NCBI GenBank assembly: GCA_934320895.1
Contig: CAKRFY010000011.1
Coordinates: forward strand, 1-64,000
DNA: 64,000 nucleotides
Reading direction: 5' to 3'
Source of the DNA: an uncultured Lachnospiraceae bacterium
GTDB taxonomy: Bacteria; Bacillota; Clostridia; Lachnospirales; Lachnospiraceae
Below, piece by piece: positions 36,377 to 47,042 of this stretch. The notes below the pieces were generated by a model, which saw only the letters and a program-made list of their open reading frames with translations, searched no databases and was not told the origin of the DNA. Within the stretch, counting starts at the first letter, position 1; every line of letters begins with the position of its first letter. The position numbers were made by a program, and so were the translations under genes.

Positions 36377-36444
36377 AAACATTGCAATAAATCGGGTTCA
36401 ATGGTATATTTTTGTATAAGTGTTTCAAATACGCACAATGATTG

Positions 36445-36472
36445 TTACGGTTTACTTATGTGTAAATGGTAA
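36445..36472. repeat. Imperfect inverted repeat upstream of glyS
   Basis: TTACGGTTTAC (36445-36455) and GTAAATGGTAA (36462-36472) mirror each other with two mismatches, about 50 bp before glyS. It may be an operator or a hairpin in the leader. No T-box motif is seen before glyS. Confidence 0.35.
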
Positions 36473-36517
36473 TCAATAATTTTAAAACGATCTAGTAGAA
36501 ATTGGAGGAAAAACGAC

Positions 36518-37906
36518 ATGGAAAAAACAATGGACAAGATGGTTGCACTTGCAAAGGCAAGAGGATTTATTTACCCTGGTTCAGAAATATATGGCGGACT
36601 TGCAAATACATGGGATTATGGAAACCTTGGTGTTGAACTTAAAAACAATGTTAAACAGGCATGGTGGAAAAAATTTATCCGTGAGAGCAAGTACAATGTA
36701 GGAATTGACTGTGCAATTCTTATGAATCCTCAGACATGGGTAGCATCAGGTCATCTTGGAAGTTTCTCAGATCCTCTCATGGATTGTAAAGATTGTCATG
36801 AGAGATTTAGAGCAGATAAGATAATTGAAGATTATATGCAGGAAAACGGAATTGAAATAGAGGGAAGTGTTGATGGCTGGTCAAATGAGCAGATGCAGAA
36901 GTACATCGAGGAACATGAAATTGCCTGCCCTTCATGCGGAAAGCATAACTTTACAGAAATCCGTCAGTTCAACCTTATGTTCAAGACATTCCAGGGCGTT
37001 ACTGAAGATGCTAAAAATACAGTTTATCTTCGTCCAGAAACAGCGCAGGGTATTTTCGTAAACTTCAAAAATGTTCAGCGGACATCACGCAAGAAAGTAC
37101 CGTTTGGTATTGGACAGATTGGTAAGTCATTCAGAAACGAGATAACACCGGGTAACTTTACATTCCGTACAAGAGAATTTGAGCAGATGGAACTTGAATT
37201 TTTCTGTAAACCTGACACAGACCTTGAGTGGTTTGCATACTGGAAGGATTATTGCATCAACTGGCTTAAGACACTTGGTATCAAAGAGGATGAAATGCGT
37301 GTGCGTGACCATGAGAAAGAAGAACTTTCATTCTACAGTAAAGCAACATCTGATATCGAGTTTCTTTTCCCATTTGGATGGGGCGAGCTTTGGGGAATAG
37401 CTGATCGTACAGACTACGACCTTACACAGCACCAGAATGTATCAGGTGAGGATATGAGCTATTTTGATGATACGACAAATGAAAAATACATCCCATATGT
37501 AATCGAGCCATCACTTGGAGCAGACCGTGTAACACTGGCTTTCCTTTGCAGTGCATATGATGAGGAAGAACTTGAGGGAGGAGATGTGCGTACAGTAATG
37601 CATTTCCATCCGGCAATCGCACCTGTAAAAGTGGCAGTACTTCCACTCTCAAAGAAACTTTCAGAGCAGGCAGAAGAAATCTATACAAAGCTCAGTAAAA
37701 TATACAACTGTGAATTTGATGACAGAGGAAACATAGGAAAGAGATATCGCCGTCAGGATGAGATAGGAACACCATTCTGCATCACATATGACTTTGATTC
37801 GGTAGAAGACGGAGCTGTTACAGTACGTGACAGAGATTCAATGGAGCAGGAGCGTATCAAGATAGAAGATCTTGAAGCTTACTTTGCAGATAAATTTGAA
37901 TTTTAA
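36518..37906 (+). CDS. glyS: Glycine--tRNA ligase, homodimeric type
   Basis: A 462-residue class II synthetase of the single-chain alpha2 type (as in archaea, eukaryotes and many Firmicutes), not the GlyQ/GlyS tetramer. The motif 1 region is near [17 protein letters not shown], motif 2 is [11 protein letters not shown] with [12 protein letters not shown], and motif 3 is [14 protein letters not shown]. The C-terminal anticodon-binding domain starts near residue 370. The ATG is preceded by TTGGAGGAA. It follows recO by 141 bp. Confidence 0.97.
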   Translation: MEKTMDKMVALAKARGFIYPGSEIYGGLANTWDYGNLGVELKNNVKQAWWKKFIRESKYNVGIDCAILMNPQTWVASGHLGSFSDPLMDCKDCHERFRADKIIEDYMQENGIEIEGSVDGWSNEQMQKYIEEHEIACPSCGKHNFTEIRQFNLMFKTFQGVTEDAKNTVYLRPETAQGIFVNFKNVQRTSRKKVPFGIGQIGKSFRNEITPGNFTFRTREFEQMELEFFCKPDTDLEWFAYWKDYCINWLKTLGIKEDEMRVRDHEKEELSFYSKATSDIEFLFPFGWGELWGIADRTDYDLTQHQNVSGEDMSYFDDTTNEKYIPYVIEPSLGADRVTLAFLCSAYDEEELEGGDVRTVMHFHPAIAPVKVAVLPLSKKLSEQAEEIYTKLSKIYNCEFDDRGNIGKRYRRQDEIGTPFCITYDFDSVEDGAVTVRDRDSMEQERIKIEDLEAYFADKFEF

Positions 37907-37932
37907 AATATAACTTTAGTTGATTTTGTATA

Positions 37933-37967
37933 TATGCCTGCATTACATTGTAATACAGGCATAATTT
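37933..37967 (+). terminator. Terminator after glyS
   Basis: TATGCCTG (37933-37940) pairs with CAGGCATA (37955-37962), with an inner ATTAC/GTAAT pairing, and is followed by ATTTT. Confidence 0.75.
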
Positions 37968-38003
37968 TCGTAGATAAATAACAAAGAAAGGAAGCAAGAT
38001 AGG

Positions 38004-38684
38004 ATGAAGCAGTATAAAAAAGCTCTTACATTCAGTTATGATGATGGCATAGAGCAGGACAGAAAATTAGTTGAGATTTTTAACAGATATGGAATGAAGG
38101 CTACATTTAACTTAAATACCGGAATACAGACACCGGAAAGCAATTTTAAAATTGAGGGTGTACATATAAACAGGATGAAACAGGACGGACTTGCTGAACT
38201 TTATAAAGGACATGAGATAGCAACACATGGGTTGACACATGCAGCACCGACAGGAATGACAAAAGAACAATTAGATGAGGAGTTTGTAACAGACGCAAAA
38301 AATATAGAACGCATATATGGTACATATCCGGTAGGAATGGCATATGCATATGGATGTGTGGATGATACTGTAGCAGAATACCTCAAATCAATAGGCATCA
38401 AATACGGAAGAACAGTAGAGTCATCACATTCATTTGAAATTCCAGAAGAACCTATCAAATTGAAAGCAACCTGCCATCACGATGATGATATGTTATTTGA
38501 GCTCGCAGAAAAATTTTTAAAAGCAGAGCCAAAAGATGATGAGGCAATGTTGTTCTATGTATGGGGACACAGTTATGAATTTGATGTGAACAATAACTGG
38601 GACAGGATAGAAAAGTTTTGTAAGATGATGTCTGGTAGGGACGATATTTTTTATGGCACAAACAGGGAGTGTCTTGTGGATTGA
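38004..38684 (+). CDS. Polysaccharide deacetylase (NodB-type) family protein
   Basis: A 226-residue protein with a NodB homology domain. The first motif is TFSYDDG (D13 and D14) and the second is IATHGLTHAAP (metal-binding H pair). A third conserved stretch lies near MAYAYGCVDD. The family removes acetyl groups from chitin, peptidoglycan or related sugars, and some members act on other N-acyl substrates. No signal peptide or membrane helix is present, so a cytoplasmic substrate is likely. The ATG follows AAAGGAAGC. It is monocistronic between two terminators. Confidence 0.85.
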   Translation: MKQYKKALTFSYDDGIEQDRKLVEIFNRYGMKATFNLNTGIQTPESNFKIEGVHINRMKQDGLAELYKGHEIATHGLTHAAPTGMTKEQLDEEFVTDAKNIERIYGTYPVGMAYAYGCVDDTVAEYLKSIGIKYGRTVESSHSFEIPEEPIKLKATCHHDDDMLFELAEKFLKAEPKDDEAMLFYVWGHSYEFDVNNNWDRIEKFCKMMSGRDDIFYGTNRECLVD

Positions 38685-38698
38685 TTTTAAAAAACAGG

Positions 38699-38726
38699 AG
38701 AGGCAGTATATATATACTGCCTCTTT
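38699..38726. terminator. Palindromic terminator after the deacetylase gene
   Basis: AGAGGCAGTATA (38699-38710) is followed directly by its mirror TATATACTGCCTCT (to 38724) and TTTG. It lies between convergent genes. Confidence 0.8.
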
Positions 38727-38749
38727 GTCATTTATTCAGTTATATAAAA

Positions 38750-40117
38750 TCACTTAAAAATTTTCTTCAGATTAGCCATTTCCTTTGCAGCCGCTTTACG
38801 ATTAAGGTCTGCATATGAGAAAAGCACATAGCCGTTTACTTTCTTTGTACTTCTTCCATACAATACTTCGCGTTTAAGTACCGTATTGCTTGTTGACCAG
38901 CCGATATCAGAAACGGCCTTAGCCTGTGATCTTGATAAGCCGGCTCTGTAGCCCGCAAGTCCTATATACAACTTGACATTTTTATTTCTTGGAAGTTTTG
39001 CCCATCTTAAGCAGGTTTTCTTGAATGGGCATACTTTATGAGTAAAAGTCCAATATATCTGAGGACAGATATAATCGATATATTTATTTGAATTCATCCA
39101 TTTCTTTACATCGCAGTAATAACTCCAATTAAGATAAAGATTATCAATATTTCCGGCAGGACTGATACCAAACTGTACATTCTTATTTATGGATTTTACA
39201 GTTTTATATATATTGCTGATAAGAAGGTCTACATTCTGTCGTCTCCAGTTTACTATACCATAATATTTTTGCCCGTTATTTTTTCTCGTTTTAACATAGT
39301 AATTGTATTCAGGACTGTCAAAAGTCTTTTTGTATTTGCTACCAAGGTTTGGATAGAAATAGTCATCAAAATGTATTCCATCAATATTATAATTTCCTAC
39401 TATTTCTTTTACGCCTTTAGTTATGAGGTTTCTGACATCCGGTTTTGCAGGATTATAATATAGTCCACTGCCAAATTTTAATACATTTCTTCGTTTGGCT
39501 TTTGAAGAAGATTTAGCCCATTTATAAGCATATGAATTTTTAGGCAGTGAATTTATGTTTGTTGAAGAGGATGAAATCCTGTAAGGATTAAGCCATGCAT
39601 GAATTGAAAGATTCATTGAGTGGGCTCTGTCTACCATGATCTTTAGTGGATCAAATCCAGGATTTCGTCCTGCTTTTCCAGATGCATAGACTGACCATGG
39701 AAAATATTTTGATGGGTACATTGCATCTGAAAACATTCTGACATGTACAAAGACAGTATTGTAACCATTTGACTTGCACTTTTTAAATACATTGTTTACA
39801 TAATTTGTAAAACTTTTTTTAGTATATCCTTTATTGCTATAACTCAGAAAAGAAATCCAGACGCCCCTTACCTCACCGGAGGTGATTGAACTGCCTGTTG
39901 AAATGGCACTTCCGCTTGAGACAGAAGGGTCAGGTTCTGTGGTGGTACTTGCAGCACGCACAGAGTTTGAATATGTACTGCCGTATTGCGAAGAATTAAA
40001 TTCATTGTGTTTTTTGTCAACAATACTGATTATTATAGAGCAGCACAAAAGAAGTGCCACTGCCATAAAAAACTGCTGTTTGCCTGATCTGTTATTATTT
40101 TTGTTATTTGTTGTCAT
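38750..40117 (-). CDS. Exported GHL10/DUF187 glycosidase-like protein
   Basis: A 455-residue membrane-anchored or secreted protein. A basic, Asn-rich N-terminus is followed by one hydrophobic helix (about residues 17-36) and a Ser/Thr-rich linker. The GHL10 (DUF187, YngK-like) barrel starts at EVRGVWISFLSYSNKGYTK and includes FVHVRMFSDAMYPSKYFPWS, IHAWLNPYRIS and GIHFDDYFYPN. Such proteins are predicted glycoside hydrolases of the cell wall or of exopolysaccharide; few are proven. The frame opens at 40180, but the ATG at 40117 has GAGGAG 6-7 bases before it. Confidence 0.87.
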   Translation of the reverse strand: MTTNNKNNNRSGKQQFFMAVALLLCCSIIISIVDKKHNEFNSSQYGSTYSNSVRAASTTTEPDPSVSSGSAISTGSSITSGEVRGVWISFLSYSNKGYTKKSFTNYVNNVFKKCKSNGYNTVFVHVRMFSDAMYPSKYFPWSVYASGKAGRNPGFDPLKIMVDRAHSMNLSIHAWLNPYRISSSSTNINSLPKNSYAYKWAKSSSKAKRRNVLKFGSGLYYNPAKPDVRNLITKGVKEIVGNYNIDGIHFDDYFYPNLGSKYKKTFDSPEYNYYVKTRKNNGQKYYGIVNWRRQNVDLLISNIYKTVKSINKNVQFGISPAGNIDNLYLNWSYYCDVKKWMNSNKYIDYICPQIYWTFTHKVCPFKKTCLRWAKLPRNKNVKLYIGLAGYRAGLSRSQAKAVSDIGWSTSNTVLKREVLYGRSTKKVNGYVLFSYADLNRKAAAKEMANLKKIFK

Positions 40118-40231
40118 TTTTTGCTCCTCATTCCCATTATTTAATATTTTGGTGCAAAATATCATATTTTGCGCTGACACGTTAGATAGAAAAAATGATA
40201 CTTCATAATTTTTTTATGCTTTGGATGTATG

Positions 40232-40267
40232 AAATGCCTGCCACTTAAAAAAGAGGCAGGCACTTCA
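40232..40267 (-). terminator. Terminator after pyrG
   Basis: On the minus strand GCCTGCC and GGCAGGC form the centre of an 11-bp stem followed by TTTC. It separates pyrG from the GHL10 gene, so the latter needs its own promoter in 40118-40231, where I see none that is clear. Confidence 0.6.
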
Positions 40268-40288
40268 TTTGTATACACATATTTATGA

Positions 40289-41902
40289 TTATTTGTTGTC
40301 TTCCTGATATTTAAGTGCCGCACCGACAAATCCTTTAAATAAAGGATGTGGTCTGTTTGGTCTTGATTTAAATTCAGGATGAGCCTGTGTAGCGATAAAC
40401 CAAGGATGAGTTGGAATTTCACACATTTCAACAATTCTACCGTCAGGGGAAAGTCCAGAAAGAAGAAGTCCTGCTTTTTCAAGGTCTTCACGGTAATAAT
40501 TGTTTACCTCATAGCGGTGTCTATGTCTCTCATGGATAGTCTCTTCTCCGTAAAGCTCATAAGCTTTTGAGTTTTTATTAAGTACGCAAGGATAAGAACC
40601 AAGTCTTAAAGTACCACCGATATCCTCGATGCCATCCTGCTCAGGCATAAGGTGGATAACAGGATGTGTAGTCTGAGGATCAAGTTCGATGCTGTGTGCA
40701 TCGTGGAATCCTACAACATGTCTTGCAAACTCAACGATAGCAAGCTGCATTCCAAGACAGAGGCCAAGGAATGGGATATTGTTTTCTCTTGCATATTTGA
40801 TAGCGACTATTTTACCATCAATTCCTCTGTCACCGAATCCTCCGGGAACTAAGATTCCACTTACATCACCGAGAAGTTCAGACGCATTGTCCTCAGTTAA
40901 TTCTTCTGATGGTATCCATTTGATGTTGACATTGCTCTTATGGGCAAGTCCGCCATGTTTTAATGACTCGACAACACTGATGTATGCATCATGAAGTGAA
41001 GTATATTTGCCTACAAGGGCAACTGTTACATCTTTATCAAGATTTTTAAGTGTGTCGACCATATTCTGCCACTCAGTTATGTCAGGTTCTGGGCAGTCAA
41101 GACCAAGTTTTTCGCAGACAACATCTGCAAGATGTTCTTTTTCCATAGCAAGAGGTGCTTCGTAAAGTGTTTCAACATCAAGGTTCTGTAAAACACTCTT
41201 TGTAGGAACATTACAAAAGAGTGCAATCTTATCTTTAAGACCTTCTTCAAGAGGGAGCTCAGTACGGCATACGATAACATCAGGCTGGATACCCATTCCC
41301 TGAAGTTCCTTAACACTTGCCTGTGTAGGCTTTGTCTTCATTTCTCCAGATGCTTTAAGATAAGGTATCAATGTTACATGGATAAGAATTGCATTGTCAT
41401 GTCCGATATCATGCTGGAACTGGCGGATAGACTCAAGGAAAGGCTGGCTTTCGATATCGCCCACAGTACCTCCTACTTCTATGATAGCTATCTGTGTGTC
41501 TTTGCATCCGTCATTGCGGTAAAAACGACTCTTTATCTCATTAGTGATATGAGGGATTACCTGAACTGTACCTCCGCCATAATCTCCACGACGTTCTTTG
41601 TTCAGAACTGACCAGTAAACCTTACCTGTTGTTACATTTGACTGTTTTGTAAGGCTTTCATCGATAAAACGCTCATAATGTCCAAGATCAAGATCTGTCT
41701 CAGCTCCATCATCTGTTACGAAAACCTCACCATGCTGCACCGGGTTCATAGTACCTGGGTCAATATTGATATATGGATCGAACTTCTGCATTGTTACACT
41801 GTATCCGCGCATTTTAAGCAATCTGCCTAAAGATGCTGCTGTGATACCTTTTCCAAGACCGGAAACAACGCCACCAGTTACAAATACATATTTGACTGCC
41901 AT
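40289..41902 (-). CDS. pyrG: CTP synthase
   Basis: A 537-residue enzyme that makes CTP from UTP with glutamine. The synthetase domain has the start [14 protein letters not shown] and the [15 protein letters not shown] segment. The class I glutamine amidotransferase domain (about 295-535) has the nucleophile motif FLGLCLGMQ and the distal HPEF. ATG 41902 is preceded by AAGGAGG. It is monocistronic. I looked for the Bacillus-type GGGC leader with attenuator and did not find it. Confidence 0.98.
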   Translation of the reverse strand: MAVKYVFVTGGVVSGLGKGITAASLGRLLKMRGYSVTMQKFDPYINIDPGTMNPVQHGEVFVTDDGAETDLDLGHYERFIDESLTKQSNVTTGKVYWSVLNKERRGDYGGGTVQVIPHITNEIKSRFYRNDGCKDTQIAIIEVGGTVGDIESQPFLESIRQFQHDIGHDNAILIHVTLIPYLKASGEMKTKPTQASVKELQGMGIQPDVIVCRTELPLEEGLKDKIALFCNVPTKSVLQNLDVETLYEAPLAMEKEHLADVVCEKLGLDCPEPDITEWQNMVDTLKNLDKDVTVALVGKYTSLHDAYISVVESLKHGGLAHKSNVNIKWIPSEELTEDNASELLGDVSGILVPGGFGDRGIDGKIVAIKYARENNIPFLGLCLGMQLAIVEFARHVVGFHDAHSIELDPQTTHPVIHLMPEQDGIEDIGGTLRLGSYPCVLNKNSKAYELYGEETIHERHRHRYEVNNYYREDLEKAGLLLSGLSPDGRIVEMCEIPTHPWFIATQAHPEFKSRPNRPHPLFKGFVGAALKYQEDNK

Positions 41903-41956
41903 TAAAATATCCTCCTTGTATTTTAAAATTAAAATTGTATGTTCAAAACGGTTGCT

Positions 41957-41984
41957 ATTAACATCATATGCTATCGTCTGTCAA
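41957..41984 (-). promoter_or_regulatory. Probable sigma-A promoter of pyrG
   Basis: On the minus strand a consensus TTGACA (41979-41984), a 16-bp spacer and GTTAAT (41957-41962). The -10 matches at four of six positions. Confidence 0.4.
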
Positions 41985-42138
41985 TAACAAATATCTTCTA
42001 TTATAACTCATAAAGTATATATTATTCAATTAGTAATTATGTCAGTTATTAGGTTTTTTTTTGTTGAAATTATACAAAAAAGAGTTTTTGTTTATAGTTT
42101 ATAAATATTATTTCACAATTTATTCAGATTGTAGGTTA

Positions 42139-42167
42139 TTGATTTATGCGGTAACTAGCTTTATAAT
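42139..42167 (+). promoter_or_regulatory. Sigma-A promoter of the ftsH-HAD fusion gene
   Basis: TTGATT (42139-42144), a 17-bp spacer and a consensus TATAAT (42162-42167), about 110 bp before the start codon. The rest of 41985-42279 is AT-rich with no other feature that I can support. Confidence 0.7.
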
Positions 42168-42279
42168 GATACGGATAGAACGATGATGCGGAGGATATTT
42201 ACTTGTTATATAGGCATACATTAAAAAGTGGATAAAAATGCGGATATATCGTAATAATAAAAATGAGGAGGTCTTGCAG

Positions 42280-45096
42280 ATGGAAAATAATAATAACCAG
42301 GATCCGAAAAAAAATCAAAATAGAAAAAGTGTAGTAATTTGTTTAGTTGTGGCATTAGTAATCTTTCTTATGTTCTCATTTATGAACAGTCAGGTAGAGA
42401 AAGCTTCAAATAAAGAAATAACATATGACCAGTTCTTAAACATGTTAGATAATGGTCAGGTGTCAAAAGTAGTCATAACATCAGATGAGATTAAGATAAC
42501 ACCATCTCAGCAGGCAAATAACATTTATAAAGTCACATATTATACAGGTGTTATCTCAATGGATTACAACCTTATAAACAGACTTGAAAAAGCAAATGTT
42601 GAATTTTCAAAAGAAGTTTCATCAGGTTCATCAAGTCTTATGTACATGCTGATAACAACATTTTTACCTATATTATTGTTATGGGGTGGTCTTTTCTTTG
42701 TTGTACGTATGATGTCAAAAAATTCAGGTGGAATGATGGGCGTAGGAAAGAGTACTGCAAAGATGTATGTCCAGAAAGCAACAGGAGTTACATTTAAGGA
42801 TGTTGCAGGACAGGAGGAGGCTATGGAGTCGCTGAATGAACTTGTAGATTTCCTCAATAATCCGGGAAAATATACCGAGATAGGTGCAAAACTTCCTAAA
42901 GGAGCACTTCTTGTAGGACCTCCGGGAACAGGTAAGACGCTTCTTGCAAAGGCGGTTGCAGGTGAGGCAGGAGTTCCATTTTTCTCACTTTCAGGTTCAG
43001 ACTTTGTGGAAATGTTTGTCGGTGTCGGTGCATCAAGAGTAAGAGATCTTTTTAAGCAGGCACAGTCTATGGCACCATGTATTATTTTTATTGATGAGAT
43101 AGATGCAATAGGTAAAAGCAGAGACAGCCAGTATGGCGGTGGAAATGACGAGAGGGAGCAGACACTTAACCAGCTCCTTTCAGAGATGGATGGTTTTGAT
43201 TCATCAAAAGGTCTTGTAATACTTGGTGCGACAAACAGACCTGAGGTACTTGACAAGGCACTTCTTCGTCCAGGACGTTTTGACAGAAGGATAATTGTTG
43301 AAAAACCTGACCTTAAAGGTCGTGTTGATATACTTAAAGTACATGCAAAAGATGTGCTTATGGATGATTCAGTTGACTTTGATGCTATTGCACTGGCAAC
43401 AAGTGGTGCGGTAGGTTCAGACCTTGCAAACATGATAAACGAGGGCGCGATAATGGCAGTACGTGCCGGAAGAAAAGCTGTAAGTCAGGCAGATCTTTTT
43501 GAGGCTGTGGAGGTGGTTATCGCAGGTAAGGAAAAGAAGGACAGGATCTTAGGAAAAGAAGAAAAGAGAATAGTTGCTTACCATGAGGTAGGTCATGCAC
43601 TTGTAACGGCATTGCAGAAAAATGCAGAGCCAGTACAAAAGATCACTATCGTTCCAAGAACAATGGGGTCTTTAGGATATGTTATGCAGGTGCCGGAAGA
43701 AGAAAAATATCTTATGAGTAAAGAAGAGATACTTACAAGGATAGTTACACTGTTTGGTGGCCGTGCTGCTGAGCAGATAGTGTTTAATTCTATTACGACG
43801 GGTGCTTCAAATGATATCGAGAAAGCTACATCTCTTGCCAGAGCTATGGTTACGCAGTACGGAATGACAGACAAGTTTGGAATGATAGGACTTGAATCTG
43901 TGCAAAATAAATATCTTGATGGAAGAACTGTATTAAACTGCGGTGATGCGACTGAGGCAGAGATTGACCAGGAAGTTATGCGTATTCTTAAAGAGTGTTA
44001 TGTAAAAGCAGAGGAGCTCTTAAGAGGTGACAGATCGGCGCTTGATAAACTTGCAGAATTTCTTATCGAGCATGAGACAATTACAGGTAAAGAGTTTATG
44101 AAGATATTCCGCAAGGTAAAAGGAATAGAGGAGCCGGAGGGAGACCTTTATGATGCCATAGTCATAGATGTTGATGGAACTTTACTTGATTCTGAAAAAC
44201 AGATAGGTGAAAAGACAGTCAATGCTATTATTGATGCACAAAAGAGGGGCAAAAAAGTTGCTATTGCATCAGGACGTTCTATAGCAGGAATAAGAAAAAA
44301 TGCTGCTAAGATACAGCTCGAAAAGTATGGTGGATATGTCATTGCCTACAATGGAACTACAGTTGTAAACTGTAAGACGGGTGAGTGTATCTATAATCAG
44401 ATGGTTCCGGGTGAGATTTTAGGACAGGTATATAATGAGGCGGTTAAGGAAGACGTTTCGATTGCAGTTTATAATGATGTATCTAAAGAACTTATTGCCG
44501 GAAACGGAGTGAATAAATATGTTGAACTTGATGCTGTTGCATGTGATGTTACGGTAAGAGAGGTAAATGATTTTGTTAAATCTGTGAACTTTGGATTTAA
44601 TAAGATACTTTTAAGTGGTGAACCTGATAACATGAAAACGGTTGAGAAGCATATGGCTGAAATGTTTGGTGACAAGGTAAATGTGTTCCGTTCAGATCCT
44701 CATTTTGTGGAGCTTCTTCCTAAATATGTTGACAAGGGAGTTGCCGCTGAGAAACTTATGCGTTATCTTGATATAAACAGAGAAAAAGTTATATGTATAG
44801 GTGACAGCATGAATGATATGCCTATGCTTAGATATGCTGGAATGGGTGTTGCTATGGGCAATGCACAGGAAAAGATAAAACAGTCCGCAGATTATGTTAC
44901 ACTTTCAAATAATGAAGATGGAGTTGCCAATGTTATAGAGAAGTTTATGAAGCCTGCTTCAGAGAAAAAACAGCCAGAAGCAGATAGTGTTGCAAATGAG
45001 GAAACCTCAAATAAGGCAATCCAACTGTCAAAGGAAACAACAGAAAAAGCTGACGAAGAAATCAATATTCAGGATGATGTTTACAAAGATGAGTGA
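42280..45096 (+). CDS. FtsH AAA protease fused to a Cof-type HAD phosphatase
   Basis: A 938-residue fusion. Residues 1-615 are a complete FtsH: helices at about 18-37 and 120-140, Walker A GPPGTGKT (213-220), Walker B IIFIDEID, the arginine-finger region [10 protein letters not shown], and the M41 zinc motif HEVGH (435-439). After a short EEPEGDLYD linker, residues 626-890 form a full Cof/HAD-IIB phosphatase: [10 protein letters not shown] (D630, D632), IASGRS, a LPKYVDKG lysine and [10 protein letters not shown] (841-850). An acidic tail of about 45 residues ends it. ATG 42280 is chosen because GGAGG is 7 bases before it; an in-frame ATG at 42238 has no site. The whole gene is one open frame. 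It is additional to the standard ftsH at 12613. Confidence 0.95.
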   Translation: MENNNNQDPKKNQNRKSVVICLVVALVIFLMFSFMNSQVEKASNKEITYDQFLNMLDNGQVSKVVITSDEIKITPSQQANNIYKVTYYTGVISMDYNLINRLEKANVEFSKEVSSGSSSLMYMLITTFLPILLLWGGLFFVVRMMSKNSGGMMGVGKSTAKMYVQKATGVTFKDVAGQEEAMESLNELVDFLNNPGKYTEIGAKLPKGALLVGPPGTGKTLLAKAVAGEAGVPFFSLSGSDFVEMFVGVGASRVRDLFKQAQSMAPCIIFIDEIDAIGKSRDSQYGGGNDEREQTLNQLLSEMDGFDSSKGLVILGATNRPEVLDKALLRPGRFDRRIIVEKPDLKGRVDILKVHAKDVLMDDSVDFDAIALATSGAVGSDLANMINEGAIMAVRAGRKAVSQADLFEAVEVVIAGKEKKDRILGKEEKRIVAYHEVGHALVTALQKNAEPVQKITIVPRTMGSLGYVMQVPEEEKYLMSKEEILTRIVTLFGGRAAEQIVFNSITTGASNDIEKATSLARAMVTQYGMTDKFGMIGLESVQNKYLDGRTVLNCGDATEAEIDQEVMRILKECYVKAEELLRGDRSALDKLAEFLIEHETITGKEFMKIFRKVKGIEEPEGDLYDAIVIDVDGTLLDSEKQIGEKTVNAIIDAQKRGKKVAIASGRSIAGIRKNAAKIQLEKYGGYVIAYNGTTVVNCKTGECIYNQMVPGEILGQVYNEAVKEDVSIAVYNDVSKELIAGNGVNKYVELDAVACDVTVREVNDFVKSVNFGFNKILLSGEPDNMKTVEKHMAEMFGDKVNVFRSDPHFVELLPKYVDKGVAAEKLMRYLDINREKVICIGDSMNDMPMLRYAGMGVAMGNAQEKIKQSADYVTLSNNEDGVANVIEKFMKPASEKKQPEADSVANEETSNKAIQLSKETTEKADEEINIQDDVYKDE

Positions 45097-45105
45097 TTAT
45101 TTTAG

Positions 45106-45139
45106 GTTACTGTGCACAGTGTGTGCAGTAACTGTTTTT
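45106..45139 (+). terminator. Terminator after the ftsH-HAD gene
   Basis: GTTACTG...CACA (45106-45118, with a 2-base bulge) pairs with TGTGCAGTAAC and is followed by TGTTTTTA. Confidence 0.75.
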
Positions 45140-45167
45140 AATAAGGGAGGGCAGGTCGTTTAGCAGA

Positions 45168-47042
45168 ATGTTTGATATACAGGAAGAATTAAGAAAACTG
45201 CCTGCCAAGCCAGGTGTTTATCTGATGCATGATAAAAGTGATGCTATCATATATGTTGGAAAAGCGATAAGTCTTAAAAATAGAGTAAGACAGTATTTTC
45301 AAGCAGGACGAAGGGTTTCACCAAAGATTGAAAAAATGATATCCCAGATAGATCATTTTGAGTATATAATCACAGATTCAGAAGTTGAGGCTCTTGTACT
45401 TGAGAACAATCTTATAAAAGAGCATGAGCCTAAATATAACACAATGCTTAAGGATGATAAGACATATCCTTATATAAAAGCGACAGTCTATGAAGATTTT
45501 CCAAGACTTATATATTCAAGACAGCAGAAAAAAGACAGGTGTAGATACTTTGGTCCATTTACAAATGTGACAGCAGCGAGGGATACACTTGAGTTTGCGC
45601 ATAAGATTTATAAGATAAGGACTTGCAGGAGAGTGCTTCCAAGAGATACTGGAAAGGAAAGACCATGCCTTAATTACCATATAGGCAAATGCAGTGCGCC
45701 ATGTCAGGGATATATAAGCAAAGAGGAATATGCACAAAACTTCAATAAGGCATTAAAGCTCATAGAGGGGGATTATAAACAGGTTATAGAATATCTTGAA
45801 GAAAAAATGTATGATGCATCTGATAAGATGGAGTATGAACAGGCCGCTGGATACAGAGATCTTATTGCAAGTGTGAAAAAGATGTCTGTAAAACAGAAAA
45901 TAAATGATTTTGGTGGGATGGACAGGGATGTTGTTGCACTTGCAAGAACAAATGAAGAGGCAGTTGTACAGGTTTTCTTTATAAGAGAGGGAAAACTTAT
46001 TGGAAGGGATCATTTTCATCTGAAAGGAAGCTATGGAGAAAAAGAAAATGATATGCTTCAGGCATTTATTAAACAATTTTATGCCGGAACACCTTTTATT
46101 CCTCGCGAAGTCATGGTAGAATATGAAATAGCGGAATACAAGCTGATAGAAGAATGGCTCAGTGAAAAAAGAGGCGGTAAAGTCAGTATAATTGTTCCTA
46201 AAAAGGGGCAGAAGGAGAGACTTGTCGAGCTTGCACACAAAAATGCAGCCATGGTTCTTACAAAAGATATGGAAAAGATAAAACTTGAGGAAAAACGCAC
46301 GACAGGAGCGATGAGGCAGATATGCGGATGGCTCGGTCTTAGAGATATATCCCGTGTGGAATCTTATGACATATCAAATATAAGCGGTTTTCAGTCGGTA
46401 GGTTCAATGGTCGTGTTTGATGATGGTAAACCTAAAAAAAGTGATTATAGAAAATTCAGGATAAAAACTGTTGAGGGGCCAAATGATTATGCGAGTATGT
46501 ATGAGGTGCTTAAACGTAGATTCAGTCATGGACTTTCGGAAATGAAACAGCTGGATGATAAAAATCTTTCAGCCGAATTTGGCAGTTTTACAAAATTTCC
46601 GGATCTTATCATGATGGATGGCGGTGTCGGACAGGTCCATACAGCCATGAAGGTTCTTTCGGAGTTAAATATAGACATTCCAGTGTGTGGAATGATAAAA
46701 GATGATAATCACAGAACGAGGGGTCTGTTTTTTGATGAACATGAGATTTTGATAGATACAAATAGTGAGGGCTTTCGTCTTATGACAAGGATACAGGATG
46801 AGGTACATCGTTTCGCTATAGAGTATCATCGTTCACTTAGAAGTAAAGAACAGGTCAGGTCTATTCTTGATGATATAGATGGAATCGGAGAGAAGAGGCG
46901 CAAGGCACTTATGAAACATTTTGTTTCTATAGATGCCATAAAGGATGCGTCAATTGATGAACTGGCTGTAGTTGACAGTATGAATGAGAAAGCGGCTGAA
47001 AGCGTTTACAAATTTTTTCATCAAGGAGGAGAAAAGGAATGA
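45168..47042 (+). CDS. uvrC: UvrABC system protein C
   Basis: A 624-residue nucleotide excision repair nuclease that makes both incisions. A GIY-YIG domain (PGVYLMHD, then [14 protein letters not shown], residues 15-45) is followed by a Cys-containing region ([13 protein letters not shown]), a UVR motif (near 205-240), the RNase H-like nuclease core with [15 protein letters not shown], and C-terminal HhH repeats ([13 protein letters not shown]). ATG 45168 has a purine-rich GGGAGGGCAGG region upstream at a rather long distance. It overlaps hprK by 4 bases. Confidence 0.97.
   Translation: MFDIQEELRKLPAKPGVYLMHDKSDAIIYVGKAISLKNRVRQYFQAGRRVSPKIEKMISQIDHFEYIITDSEVEALVLENNLIKEHEPKYNTMLKDDKTYPYIKATVYEDFPRLIYSRQQKKDRCRYFGPFTNVTAARDTLEFAHKIYKIRTCRRVLPRDTGKERPCLNYHIGKCSAPCQGYISKEEYAQNFNKALKLIEGDYKQVIEYLEEKMYDASDKMEYEQAAGYRDLIASVKKMSVKQKINDFGGMDRDVVALARTNEEAVVQVFFIREGKLIGRDHFHLKGSYGEKENDMLQAFIKQFYAGTPFIPREVMVEYEIAEYKLIEEWLSEKRGGKVSIIVPKKGQKERLVELAHKNAAMVLTKDMEKIKLEEKRTTGAMRQICGWLGLRDISRVESYDISNISGFQSVGSMVVFDDGKPKKSDYRKFRIKTVEGPNDYASMYEVLKRRFSHGLSEMKQLDDKNLSAEFGSFTKFPDLIMMDGGVGQVHTAMKVLSELNIDIPVCGMIKDDNHRTRGLFFDEHEILIDTNSEGFRLMTRIQDEVHRFAIEYHRSLRSKEQVRSILDDIDGIGEKRRKALMKHFVSIDAIKDASIDELAVVDSMNEKAAESVYKFFHQGGEKE

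Noticed and set aside
36377..36517. T-box leader of glyS
   Set aside because: The gap is only 141 bases and contains neither the T-box motif nor a terminator.
41903..42237. CTP-sensing attenuator in front of pyrG
   Set aside because: No GGGC-type start and no leader terminator were found on the minus strand.
44120..44170. FtsH and HAD as two separate genes with a sequencing error
   Set aside because: The frame is continuous, there is no ribosome site or start codon at the HAD motif, and a natural linker is present; only reads could overturn this.
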